A DNA stretch of 22,538 nt from G020353235 sp964569555 (lineage in GTDB: Bacteria; Chloroflexota; Dehalococcoidia; Dehalococcoidales; JAUYDJ01). The stretch lies in contig CAZMTT010000016.1 in the NCBI GenBank assembly GCA_964569555.1, forward strand, positions 1 through 22,538. Reading direction: 5' to 3'. Position 1 is the stretch's first letter, and each line of letters begins with the position of its first letter. Positions 7,274-14,224 of the stretch are shown piece after piece. The position numbers were made by a program, and so were the translations under genes. The notes below the pieces were generated by a model. That model saw only the letters and a program-made list of their open reading frames with translations. It was not told the origin of the DNA and did no database searches.

Positions 7274-7306
7274 TTTACCGCCGGGTACGGAAGCAGGCGC
7301 GGTAAA
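7274..7306 (+). repeat. 8-bp inverted repeat in the GH38 leader
   Basis: TTTACCGC (7274-7281) and GCGGTAAA (7299-7306) pair perfectly around 17 nt. The element lies between the predicted transcription start and the ribosome site at 7325-7329, so it may be an RNA hairpin or a repressor operator. There is no T-run, so it is not a terminator. Confidence 0.45.
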
Positions 7307-7335
7307 CCGGTTAAAATATGGGCCGGAGGTTAGCC

Positions 7336-9897
7336 ATGTACACAATATACCTGGTTCCTCATACCCATTATGACGCCGTCTGGGCGCTGAGCAGGGAAGA
7401 CTACCTCTACATCAACATCGATATCATCATGAAGCAAGCCCTGGACCTGACGGAAAACCGGAATTACAAGTTTCTGATTGAGCAGACGGCGCTGCTGGAA
7501 GAAATCGAGAGACGAAACCCGTACCTGTATGACCGAATCGCCGCCAGTATCCAGGCGGGTAAAATGGAAATCGCCGGCGGCGAGTATCTGATGGCGGACA
7601 CCATGATTCCCGGTGGGGAAACCCTGGTCAGGGAGATATTTTTGGGGAAGCGGTATGCCCGGGAAAAATTCGGGGTTGATGTCCCGGTTATGTGGGGGGC
7701 AGACAGCTTCGGCTATAATGCCCAGATGCCCCAGGTCTATAAAAAATCGGGTTATAAGTATTTTGCCTTTCGCCGCGGGGCAAATAGGGATAAACCATCT
7801 GAATTCTGGTGGCAGGGACTGGACGGAAGTAAAATCTTGACCCACTGGATGCCCCTTGGCTATCGGGCCGGGCTTGAGTTTCCCCATCTTGAAGAAAATT
7901 TCAAGATACTTAAAGCGGTGGCTGCCAGCCATCATATTTTAATGCCCTCCGGTAGCGGCTCAATACCTCCTCAGCCGGAAATCTTTAGAGTGGTGAACAA
8001 GTGGAACAAGGCTCATCAGGACTCGCGGATGAAGATCGCCAATGTCTCCGAGTTTTTTGCCCAGCTGGAAGAGGCGACAGATGGGCTGCAAACCCAGCGC
8101 GGGGAACTCTATTCAGGCAGGTACTCTCAGGTTTTCCCCAGCATTAATTCCAGCCGAATCTGGATAAAGCAGGCCTTGAGGAAGTACGAGAATCTGCTGC
8201 TGGTGTGCGAGAAGTGGGCTACCATTGCCTGGTTACTGGATATTCCTTACCCCACCTATGAGTTGAAAGATAACTGGCGGAAGGTGCTGTGGGGGGCTTT
8301 TCATGATGTTGCCCCCGGGACGGGCATGGACGAGGCTTATGAGGAAGCCAGCCACAATTTCGAGTATCTTCAAACCCACCTCCATCAATTTCTGGATAAC
8401 TTCACCTCGGTTATTTCGCAAAATTTACAGGTTGAGGAAGATATTATTGTTTTTAACCCCCTCTCCTGGGAGGTAAAAAACTGGGTGGAGGTAGAAATCG
8501 GCTTTGATAGGGGGAAAATAAAGAGGATCGGTGGGCTGAGAACGGGGAGAGAGGAAATAGAGGCTGAGATTCTGGAGTTTACCCGCTATGCTGACGATTC
8601 CTACCAGACGGTCAAGCTCGGTTTTGTGGCTACGGTGCCCGCTTTTGGCTACCGAACCTATAAAATCTTGCGGCGAAACCCGCGCGGTTATGAAGTTCCC
8701 AAGATCAAGATTACCGGTAATACTATTCAGAACCAGTTCTTCCGGGTCAGGGTGGACCCTTCCAATGGTCTGATTGACGTTTTTCAGGATGGGGAATGGC
8801 TGGCCAAAGATAATGAGCTGGTTCTGGATGAAGAGGTCGGCGACCTCTATTATCATCGCCAGAATTTAGACCAGCCTTTAGGTACCGAGGGCGGCGAGTC
8901 AGGCATAACCTTCGGTAAGTTCAGAATGAAGAGTTTCCGAATCATTAAAAGCCCGCTACGGAGAGTGATTAACATTGAAAGCGATTTTTATTCACTGAGG
9001 TGGCCCTACCGGCTTTTGAAGAAATTAAGGCCCCTTTTATGGCGTCACAAGTATCTCTCTCTTCAAAAGAAGATAATAATCTATAACGAGATACCCCGCA
9101 TCGATTTTGTGACCAGTATTGACAATCAGCACCCTCAGGTGCGCATAAGGACGAAGTTTTCCACCAAGATAAACTCGCCCCGCTATCAGTCTGAGACCCA
9201 GTTCGGGGTAATAACACGCCCGGTTAATCAGTATTACCATAATCCCAAGAGCAAATGGGTGGAGAAGCCCTCCGGAATCTACCCGGCACTGAACTGGGTT
9301 GACTATTCCGATAAGCAGGGTGGGGTAACCCTGATCAATAAAGGGCTGCCTGCCCATGAGGTCAGGGACAGCAACATTTACCTGACCCTGCTGCGGAGTA
9401 TATTGATGCTCGCTTCCGACGGGGTTACCGGCCCGGCCATCCCCACCCCCGACGCCCAGGAATTCAAGAATTATACCTTTGAGTATTCTCTCTTTCCTCA
9501 TCGCAAGGACTGGAAAGGGGCTAATTCTTTCCAGCCGGCTTATGAATTCAATTACGGCTTATTCGGTTTTCAGTTGCCGCTGGAGAAGAGAAGGGGCAGC
9601 CTTCCTTACCGCTTTTCCTTTGTCGGCCTGAAACCGGAGAATCTTATTCTGGTGGCGTTCAAAAAGGCGGAAGACAGCGATGAGGTAATCTTGCGCTTTT
9701 TTGAGACCAAGGGGGAAAGGACCACCGGCGAAATCACCCTCTTCAGGGAAGCCAGCTCGGTAAAAATGGCCAACCTCCTGGAAGAAGAGGCCGAGCCAGA
9801 CCGGGAAATTAAAACACGGGGCCGAAAAATAAGGCTTCGGGTAAAGCCTTTTGAAATCGTAAGCCTCAAAATCAAGTTCGGAAGAGATACAGCATAA
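7336..9897 (+). CDS. glycoside hydrolase family 38 alpha-mannosidase
   Basis: The product of about 853 residues is a GH38 enzyme expected to remove alpha-mannosyl residues from oligosaccharides. It has no signal peptide, so it is probably cytoplasmic. The zinc site is visible: HTHYDAVW (H9, H11, D13), WGADSFGY with predicted nucleophile D123, and FHDVAPGT with H323. The catalytic barrel occupies roughly the first 290 residues, followed by the helical bundle and long beta-sandwich domains. An ATG at 7318 is in frame, but GGAGG at 7325-7329 lies downstream of it and 6 nt before the ATG at 7336, which decides the start. No sugar transporter or other glycan gene is adjacent. The 3' end overlaps the convergent glycerate kinase gene by 26 bp. 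Confidence 0.92.
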   Translation: MYTIYLVPHTHYDAVWALSREDYLYINIDIIMKQALDLTENRNYKFLIEQTALLEEIERRNPYLYDRIAASIQAGKMEIAGGEYLMADTMIPGGETLVREIFLGKRYAREKFGVDVPVMWGADSFGYNAQMPQVYKKSGYKYFAFRRGANRDKPSEFWWQGLDGSKILTHWMPLGYRAGLEFPHLEENFKILKAVAASHHILMPSGSGSIPPQPEIFRVVNKWNKAHQDSRMKIANVSEFFAQLEEATDGLQTQRGELYSGRYSQVFPSINSSRIWIKQALRKYENLLLVCEKWATIAWLLDIPYPTYELKDNWRKVLWGAFHDVAPGTGMDEAYEEASHNFEYLQTHLHQFLDNFTSVISQNLQVEEDIIVFNPLSWEVKNWVEVEIGFDRGKIKRIGGLRTGREEIEAEILEFTRYADDSYQTVKLGFVATVPAFGYRTYKILRRNPRGYEVPKIKITGNTIQNQFFRVRVDPSNGLIDVFQDGEWLAKDNELVLDEEVGDLYYHRQNLDQPLGTEGGESGITFGKFRMKSFRIIKSPLRRVINIESDFYSLRWPYRLLKKLRPLLWRHKYLSLQKKIIIYNEIPRIDFVTSIDNQHPQVRIRTKFSTKINSPRYQSETQFGVITRPVNQYYHNPKSKWVEKPSGIYPALNWVDYSDKQGGVTLINKGLPAHEVRDSNIYLTLLRSILMLASDGVTGPAIPTPDAQEFKNYTFEYSLFPHRKDWKGANSFQPAYEFNYGLFGFQLPLEKRRGSLPYRFSFVGLKPENLILVAFKKAEDSDEVILRFFETKGERTTGEITLFREASSVKMANLLEEEAEPDREIKTRGRKIRLRVKPFEIVSLKIKFGRDTA

Positions 9898-11221
9898 CAT
9901 CACCGACATTGGTGCCGGTAGCACCGGTGATTATGAGCGAACCACCAATCTGCTCCAGCAGGGTATTGCTGTCATATCTATCCAGACAGGCTTTCACGTC
10001 TATTTTTTTCTTCTGGGCGTTGCCCAGAGAGTTATGGTCGACTATGGCCCCGGCCACCTCAGGCAGGAAGTCCGAACCGTCGCTGCCGACACTGGCCACC
10101 ACCCATTCACCGGGGTATGGTGCCATCGCCAGCATCGATGCGGTGGCGAAGTGCTGGTTCCGGCCGCCCCTGCCCGCCGGGGTGGGCAGCTTGGGCGTGG
10201 TTTCACCACCGATTAGCAGGGCATCATAGCCGGCATACCGGGCACTCAGTATCTCCCTGGCTCTGGACTGGGCTGCCGTAGCGGTGTCACCGCTTTGCTG
10301 GGCGGTAATAATACCGGGCGTGAAGCCCATCTCACTGGCTTTGTTTTTCATGGCTTCCAGGGCTAAGCTGTTATCGCCGATTATGTAGTTATGGCAGTTA
10401 TTCAGGGCTTTCGGCGTCTCGGCGACCTTGCCCCGGCAGCCCTTTTCCAAAAAGTCGGCGACACTTCGGGGCGCTTTGGCCAGCAGCTGGTGCCGTTCCA
10501 GGATTTTACAGGCGTCGGCAAAGGTGGTGGGGTCGGGGGAGGTGGGCCCGGAGGCAATGACCGCCAGGTCATTGCCGATTACATCCGATAATATCAGGGA
10601 AACAACGGTGGCGGGCGTGAAGTAGGCGCCTAATTGGCCTCCCTTAATCTGGGACAGGTGCTTTCTGACCGTGTTAATCTCAGCTATCTCCGCCCCCGAG
10701 CTTATCAGTAGCTCGGTAATTCGCTGTTTGTCTTTCAGGCTAACCCCGGCAACGGGGCAGGGCATTAATGCCGACCCCCCGCCCGAGATTAAACATAGCA
10801 CCAGGTCGCTTTCGCCTATGGCATAGCGCTGTTTCAGAGCCAGCATTTCTTTTACGCCATTAATACCCCTTTCATCCGGAATCGGGTGCCCCGCCGTTAT
10901 CAGTTTAATCCGGCGGGTGTTATAATCGGCGCTTTTGCCGTTAATTATGCCGGCGGTGATTTTCTCCGGCGGCAGGATGCTCTCCAGTGTTTCCGCCATC
11001 AGGCCGGATGCCTTGCCCCCGCCGATAACAAATACCCTGCCTCTGGAAAGACGGTAGCGGTCACCGCTAATGGTCAGGATTTGCCGGGCCGGGTCATAGC
11101 CCACGGTAGACTTGATGACGTTGGGCGGCAGGACCCGGTTGATGCCGGCCTCAATAATGTCCAGGGCCTGTTTTCTCAGGCTGGTCTTAGCCAGCGCGGC
11201 TTTGTTCTTGATAATAGCCAT
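9872..11221 (-). CDS. glycerate 2-kinase (MOFRL/GckA family)
   Basis: This ATP-dependent kinase makes 2-phosphoglycerate (or a hydroxypyruvate-pathway equivalent) from glycerate. The roughly 449-residue protein shows the N-terminal DUF4147 features VFVIGGGKAS, TAGHPIPDE, LISGGGSAL and NTVRKHLSQIKGG. The C-terminal MOFRL domain shows GGETT, GGRNQHFA, GSDGSDF and GATGTNVGD. The open frame extends 10 codons upstream to a TTG at 11251 that coincides with a TATAAT box and has no ribosome site, so the ATG at 11221 is preferred; its own Shine-Dalgarno is weak. It could feed glycerate from serine or glycolate metabolism into lower glycolysis. No partner gene is adjacent. Confidence 0.93.
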   Translation of the reverse strand: MAIIKNKAALAKTSLRKQALDIIEAGINRVLPPNVIKSTVGYDPARQILTISGDRYRLSRGRVFVIGGGKASGLMAETLESILPPEKITAGIINGKSADYNTRRIKLITAGHPIPDERGINGVKEMLALKQRYAIGESDLVLCLISGGGSALMPCPVAGVSLKDKQRITELLISSGAEIAEINTVRKHLSQIKGGQLGAYFTPATVVSLILSDVIGNDLAVIASGPTSPDPTTFADACKILERHQLLAKAPRSVADFLEKGCRGKVAETPKALNNCHNYIIGDNSLALEAMKNKASEMGFTPGIITAQQSGDTATAAQSRAREILSARYAGYDALLIGGETTPKLPTPAGRGGRNQHFATASMLAMAPYPGEWVVASVGSDGSDFLPEVAGAIVDHNSLGNAQKKKIDVKACLDRYDSNTLLEQIGGSLIITGATGTNVGDVMLYLFRT

Positions 11222-11246
11222 TTTTGCCCGGCTAATTAATATTTGC

Positions 11247-11278
11247 CCCAATTATATCGTTAAAAGATAATAATTGGG
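11247..11278 (-). promoter_or_regulatory. palindrome over the predicted glycerate kinase promoter
   Basis: CCCAATTAT (11247-11255) and ATAATTGGG (11270-11278) form a perfect 9-bp inverted repeat with a 14-nt centre. One arm contains a minus-strand TATAAT (11251-11256) about 30 bp before the kinase start. An operator for a dimeric repressor that blocks the -10 is the natural reading. No good -35 was seen, so the promoter part is tentative. Confidence 0.45.
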
Positions 11279-11341
11279 AAACTGCCCCCGCTTTGGCTAG
11301 AAATATTAATCCAGAGTGATAGCTGTAACCGCAGGAATAGG

Positions 11342-11403
11342 GGGGTCAAAAAAGGCTAAAAAAGCAAACTTTCACCTATGGCGTTGCCAATTTTTTAGAC
11401 CCC
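11342..11403. repeat. long imperfect inverted repeat in the intergenic region
   Basis: GGGGTC-A6-GGC (11342-11356) can pair with GCC-AA-T6-A-GACCCC (11386-11403): 15 paired bases, two small bulges, and a loop of 29 nt. It lies between the kinase promoter and the small RNA promoter. No coding frame or known element was recognised. It could be an upstream terminator-like structure or the remnant of a small insertion. Confidence 0.35.
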
Positions 11404-11440
11404 AGTTGCTCTAGCCCGCCCTTTAATGGCGCTAGTTTTC

Positions 11441-11469
11441 TTGACAACCCGGTTGGGGTGTGGCATACT
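11441..11469 (+). promoter_or_regulatory. promoter of the intergenic small RNA
   Basis: A perfect TTGACA (11441-11446), exactly 17 bp, then CATACT (11464-11469), which is preceded by TGG so the -10 is of the extended TGn type. The predicted start at 11475-11477 coincides with the first base of the RNA's closing stem. Confidence 0.7.
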
Positions 11470-11476
11470 CCTCAAT

Positions 11477-11597
11477 GCTCCAGGTAACCGGAGTTGTTGT
11501 CACTGACTGCTGAAGGAGCCGCTAAGTAGGGCAACCGAAAGGAGCACCAGAAGCAGGAGGTGCGGGTGACAAAGGCTACCTGGAGCGTTTCTTTTTA
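11477..11597 (+). ncRNA. structured small RNA of unassigned family, about 115-120 nt
   Basis: The stretch begins with GCTCCAGGTA (11477-11486) and closes with its perfect complement TACCTGGAGC (11577-11586), followed at once by a T-rich tract (11588-11596) as in an intrinsic terminator. Inside, TTGTCAC pairs with GTGACAA (7 bp), GCACC with GGTGC, and CC-GAAA-GG is a possible tetraloop. It has its own promoter and no open frame, and the next gene is on the other strand, so it is not a riboswitch for a downstream gene. The long-hairpin shape recalls 6S or 4.5S RNA, but the SRP apical motif (CCGGAAGG..AGCAG) is absent and it is short for 6S. The family is unknown to me. Confidence 0.7.
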
Positions 11598-11611
11598 TGG
11601 CTGGTTCCCCT

Positions 11612-13054
11612 TTAGCGCTTGCCATGTCTGGTTTTGGGCGGGCTTGGCTTACTGAGCAGACTGATAAAGGGCAGGTTGCGGTACTCTTCCCGATAGTCTA
11701 AACCATACCCGATGACAAACTCATCGGGTACTTCAAAGCCCACGTAGTCCAGCGGTATATCAATAATACGGCGGGTCCGCTTGTCCAGCAGGGTACAGAC
11801 GACCAGCTTGGCTACTCCCTTAGCCTTGAGGTGGTTAATGACAAAGTTCAGTGTGAAACCGGTGTCCACGATATCCTCAACTAAAATAACCAGCCGGCCG
11901 TCCACATTAATATCTATGTCCTTGGTTATCTTAACGATGGTGCTGTCCTCGCCGCCGTAATAGGATATGGCCATAAAGTCGACATCAAGCGGGATGGTCA
12001 TCTGGCGTATCAGGTCAGCCATAAAGCAAAAAACACCGCGCAGCACGCCTATCATGACCGGGCGGCGGTTGGCGTATTCTTTGGACAGCTTCTTAGCCAT
12101 CTCGCGCACTCTACGCTGGATTTCAGCGCTGGAATACAGTATCTCACCGACACCCTGCCCCCGCTCCTGGGCCAACGGACCATAGCCGAACTTGGCCAGC
12201 AGGCGGTCGAAGTCCTTCTTGTAAAGCAGGGTAATATTGACTTCAGGGTATAGCTCTCGGAGACGCCGCAGTTTGTGATTCTTTTCGGTCACCAGGCTCT
12301 GCTTCATGGTAGTTAGTTCAACATAGAGCTCAAGGCCGGGCAGGTAGAAATCGGGGGTGAACATCTCGGTTACCCGCTCTCCTTCCCAGGCTAAGAGGAA
12401 AGACTGCGGCTCATATACCCACTCGATATTATAGAAGTCCAGTATCTGGGCGAATTCTTCCTCGCTGGGGTGGGCGAAGCTTGCCGAACGCGCCTGCCTC
12501 AGTGGTGCCGTGCCCGCTTCCGAGAGGTCTTTGCCGGGCTCAACGGGTGTCTTTTCCTGACGGAGGGCGTCATTTTTGATGGCTACCGCCGCCAGGTTAG
12601 CCATGGTGGTCACGAAATTAATATCCTGGTTGCTGAACTCGACGGGTTGCCGGGTATAGACCCTCATCGTGCCGGCCACGGTGGCACCGATGGTAAGCGG
12701 CACGCCCAGCATGGAGACGATACCCGCTTTCAGGGCCAAATCGGGGTACTGGACACGGCTGTCCTGGGCCACATCTAAGATAGCCACCGGGTGCCCGGTA
12801 GGCACCTCGGTCAGGCTTCTGTCGGCGTCCATTATACCCTTGCGGAGATAGGACTGGGGTAGCCCCCACGAGGCGCTGTGAATCAGTTTCTTCCTGGTGG
12901 CATCAAGTAAGACCAGTGAGGCACCGGCATTCATCGCCCGGGCGGTACCGCGCACGATAGTAGCCAGCAGCGGTTTCAGCTCCAGGCCCGAATTAACCGC
13001 GGCGCCGGCCCGGCGAACCGCTTTATAGTAATACCGCTCCTTGCCTACCGGCAA
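11612..13054 (-). CDS. hypoxanthine phosphoribosyltransferase fused to GAF and PD-(D/E)XK-like domains
   Basis: The 480-residue protein has three parts. Residues about 10-165 form a GAF sensor fold (GVPLTIGATVAGTMRVY, ending in a helix). Residues 195-290 look like a PD-(D/E)XK nuclease fold, with FTPDFYLPG (D235), VELTTMK (E246, K251) and LRRLRELYPEVNITLLY. Residues 305-470 are an HPRT: GVLRGVFCF for the pyrophosphate loop, the PRPP motif VEDIVDTGFTL (392-402), then LLDKRTRR. HPRT makes IMP/GMP from hypoxanthine/guanine and PRPP. The start codon is TTG at 13054, supported by a strong AGGAGGGG about 6 nt upstream. The role of the added domains is unknown; nucleotide sensing by GAF is a guess. 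The typical stand-alone enzyme is about 180 residues. Confidence 0.88.
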   Translation of the reverse strand: MPVGKERYYYKAVRRAGAAVNSGLELKPLLATIVRGTARAMNAGASLVLLDATRKKLIHSASWGLPQSYLRKGIMDADRSLTEVPTGHPVAILDVAQDSRVQYPDLALKAGIVSMLGVPLTIGATVAGTMRVYTRQPVEFSNQDINFVTTMANLAAVAIKNDALRQEKTPVEPGKDLSEAGTAPLRQARSASFAHPSEEEFAQILDFYNIEWVYEPQSFLLAWEGERVTEMFTPDFYLPGLELYVELTTMKQSLVTEKNHKLRRLRELYPEVNITLLYKKDFDRLLAKFGYGPLAQERGQGVGEILYSSAEIQRRVREMAKKLSKEYANRRPVMIGVLRGVFCFMADLIRQMTIPLDVDFMAISYYGGEDSTIVKITKDIDINVDGRLVILVEDIVDTGFTLNFVINHLKAKGVAKLVVCTLLDKRTRRIIDIPLDYVGFEVPDEFVIGYGLDYREEYRNLPFISLLSKPSPPKTRHGKR

Positions 13055-13141
13055 TCAAACCCCTCCTGAATTCATTCTAGGCAGGCTAAATCCGAATGTC
13101 AACGAACACGGCAACGCTCTGCTGGGATGTCTTTTTAGCGG

Positions 13142-13399
13142 CTAAAACCATTTCCTGATCTGTCCCCCCAGAACGCCAACCGCCAGGCCTAACCGCCCGG
13201 CTATTTTGCCAATTTCCTCCCCGAAGGCGAGCAGGGCAAGACAGCCCTGAAAACCGATATACAGTAAAGTGGGCAGAAGAAACACCGGCCATGGGAATGC
13301 CGGCGAATTTACGTCAAAGTTATACACGATAAACAGTATCCAGAGCACCAGCGGTATGAAGCTCAGTCCGAAGGCGGTGGTCCATTCCCTCTTGTTCAT
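13142..13399 (-). CDS. small two-helix membrane protein, unknown
   Basis: This 85-residue protein has two hydrophobic helices (about residues 9-27 and 37-59), a short acidic/basic stretch (GEEIGKIAGR), and a glycine-rich tail ending QIRKWF. I do not recognise a family. The frame can also begin at a GTG at 13402. The ATG at 13399 is chosen because GAAGG precedes it, although that spacing is tight. It is upstream of and co-oriented with the HPRT fusion, 87 bp away, and is divergent from the HNH-like gene. A minus-strand TATAAA box lies around 13420. Confidence 0.6.
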   Translation of the reverse strand: MNKREWTTAFGLSFIPLVLWILFIVYNFDVNSPAFPWPVFLLPTLLYIGFQGCLALLAFGEEIGKIAGRLGLAVGVLGGQIRKWF

Positions 13400-13544
13400 C
13401 ACCCTTCACGTTATCTGGCTTTTCTATTTTATAGCACAAATGAGGGGTTATTTTACATCTCTTAGCCGCTCACTTTGGCTATTCGGCTTTGATTTCGGTT
13501 GCTTTTTTTAAAAAATGGGGTTAGGCTAGAAGAGGAGGTAGACA

Positions 13545-13787
13545 ATGACAGTATTTTCCGATAAAACGATAAAAGAGGGCTGGCAGAGGGCAGAAGGAAG
13601 GTGTGAGTGCCGGCTGGTACCTCATGAACACCCCGGGGGCAGGTGCGGTAAAACTCTGACCTGGGAGAACCGGGGCAAAGAATCGCCGGGTGGCTGGGAA
13701 GCTTACTGTAGAAGCAGGATTTGTGATGATGATGCGTTGTGGAATCTGGAGATTCTTTGCTGGGATTGTTATCAGAAGGCCCCCTAG
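13545..13787 (+). CDS. small cysteine-rich HNH-like protein lacking the catalytic histidines
   Basis: The 80-residue product has a zinc-knuckle pattern: C20-x-C22, H27/H29, C34 (GRCECRLVPHEHPGGRCG), C55, C60, then C72-x-x-C75 in EILCWDCYQK. The layout resembles small HNH nucleases, in which GWEA-H-H and an ILC-xx-C-H end supply the catalytic and metal histidines. Here those positions read GWEAYC and CWDCYQ. That suggests a zinc-binding protein which has lost nuclease activity, or a decayed copy. An excellent AGAGGAGG site 6 nt before the ATG argues that it is still translated. It is followed after 73 bp by another small gene on the same strand. Confidence 0.65.
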   Translation: MTVFSDKTIKEGWQRAEGRCECRLVPHEHPGGRCGKTLTWENRGKESPGGWEAYCRSRICDDDALWNLEILCWDCYQKAP

Positions 13788-13860
13788 TAAGCTTAGTTCT
13801 CCCTCGGTGATTTAACTCAGAATCAGGCACCCTATACCGGTGTAATTAAAATCGGGATTT

Positions 13861-14190
13861 ATGATGCAGCCTAAAGATACTGAACAGTTAAAAAAACAAA
13901 TCAAAGAAAATATAATTAACCTGCAAAAGCTATTGGAAAAGCTGGAAACCAACCCTAGGGTTATAGAGTACGCCAAAGCAACCAAGGAGGAATTTGGCAA
14001 TTTACGCTATAATCTGGTCGGGGTTTCCAGGGTTGAGGTCCTGCAGTCCAGTGTCCTTGAATACTGGATTGCCCTGCTCACCGACCAGCGCAACCCCTAC
14101 ACCCATACCCTGGAAAACGTCCATGCCGCGATGGATGCTCTGGATGAAGTAAAAGATGAGCTCAGTGCCGTCCTGGGCATTGAGGTTTAA
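13861..14190 (+). CDS. small helical protein, unknown
   Basis: This 109-residue, largely helical, acidic protein has an N-terminal heptad-like stretch (about residues 5-35, rich in K, E, L, I and N) that may form a coiled coil. A mixed segment follows (FGNLRYNLVGVSRVEVLQSS), then a helical C-terminus. There is no membrane segment, signal or known motif. Two consecutive ATGs open the frame and the ribosome site is weak (CGGGAT). It lies 73 bp after the HNH-like gene and converges on the large oxidoreductase gene. I cannot assign a function. Confidence 0.6.
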   Translation: MMQPKDTEQLKKQIKENIINLQKLLEKLETNPRVIEYAKATKEEFGNLRYNLVGVSRVEVLQSSVLEYWIALLTDQRNPYTHTLENVHAAMDALDEVKDELSAVLGIEV

Positions 14191-14224
14191 TAGCCGGGCA
14201 GGTTAAGTGTGCTATCGGGCTATT
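14189..14224. terminator. possible bidirectional terminator between convergent genes
   Basis: AATAGCC (14189-14195) pairs with GGCTATT (14218-14224) over a 22-nt loop, overlapping both the last codons of the helical protein gene and the stop of the oxidoreductase gene. The stem is only 7 bp and the T-runs are short, so this is a weak call. Confidence 0.25.

Noticed and set aside
7330..7935. 201-codon open frame antisense to the mannosidase gene
   Set aside because: The sense strand carries the intact GH38 active-site motifs; the antisense product shows no family features.
11411..11442. Hairpin plus short T-run just before the small RNA promoter
   Set aside because: The stem has a two-base bulge and there is no plus-strand gene upstream to terminate; probably incidental.
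11477..11597. SRP (4.5S) RNA, T-box or cobalamin riboswitch identity for the small RNA
   Set aside because: The conserved SRP apical loop, T-box core and cobalamin boxes are not present; the downstream gene is on the opposite strand.
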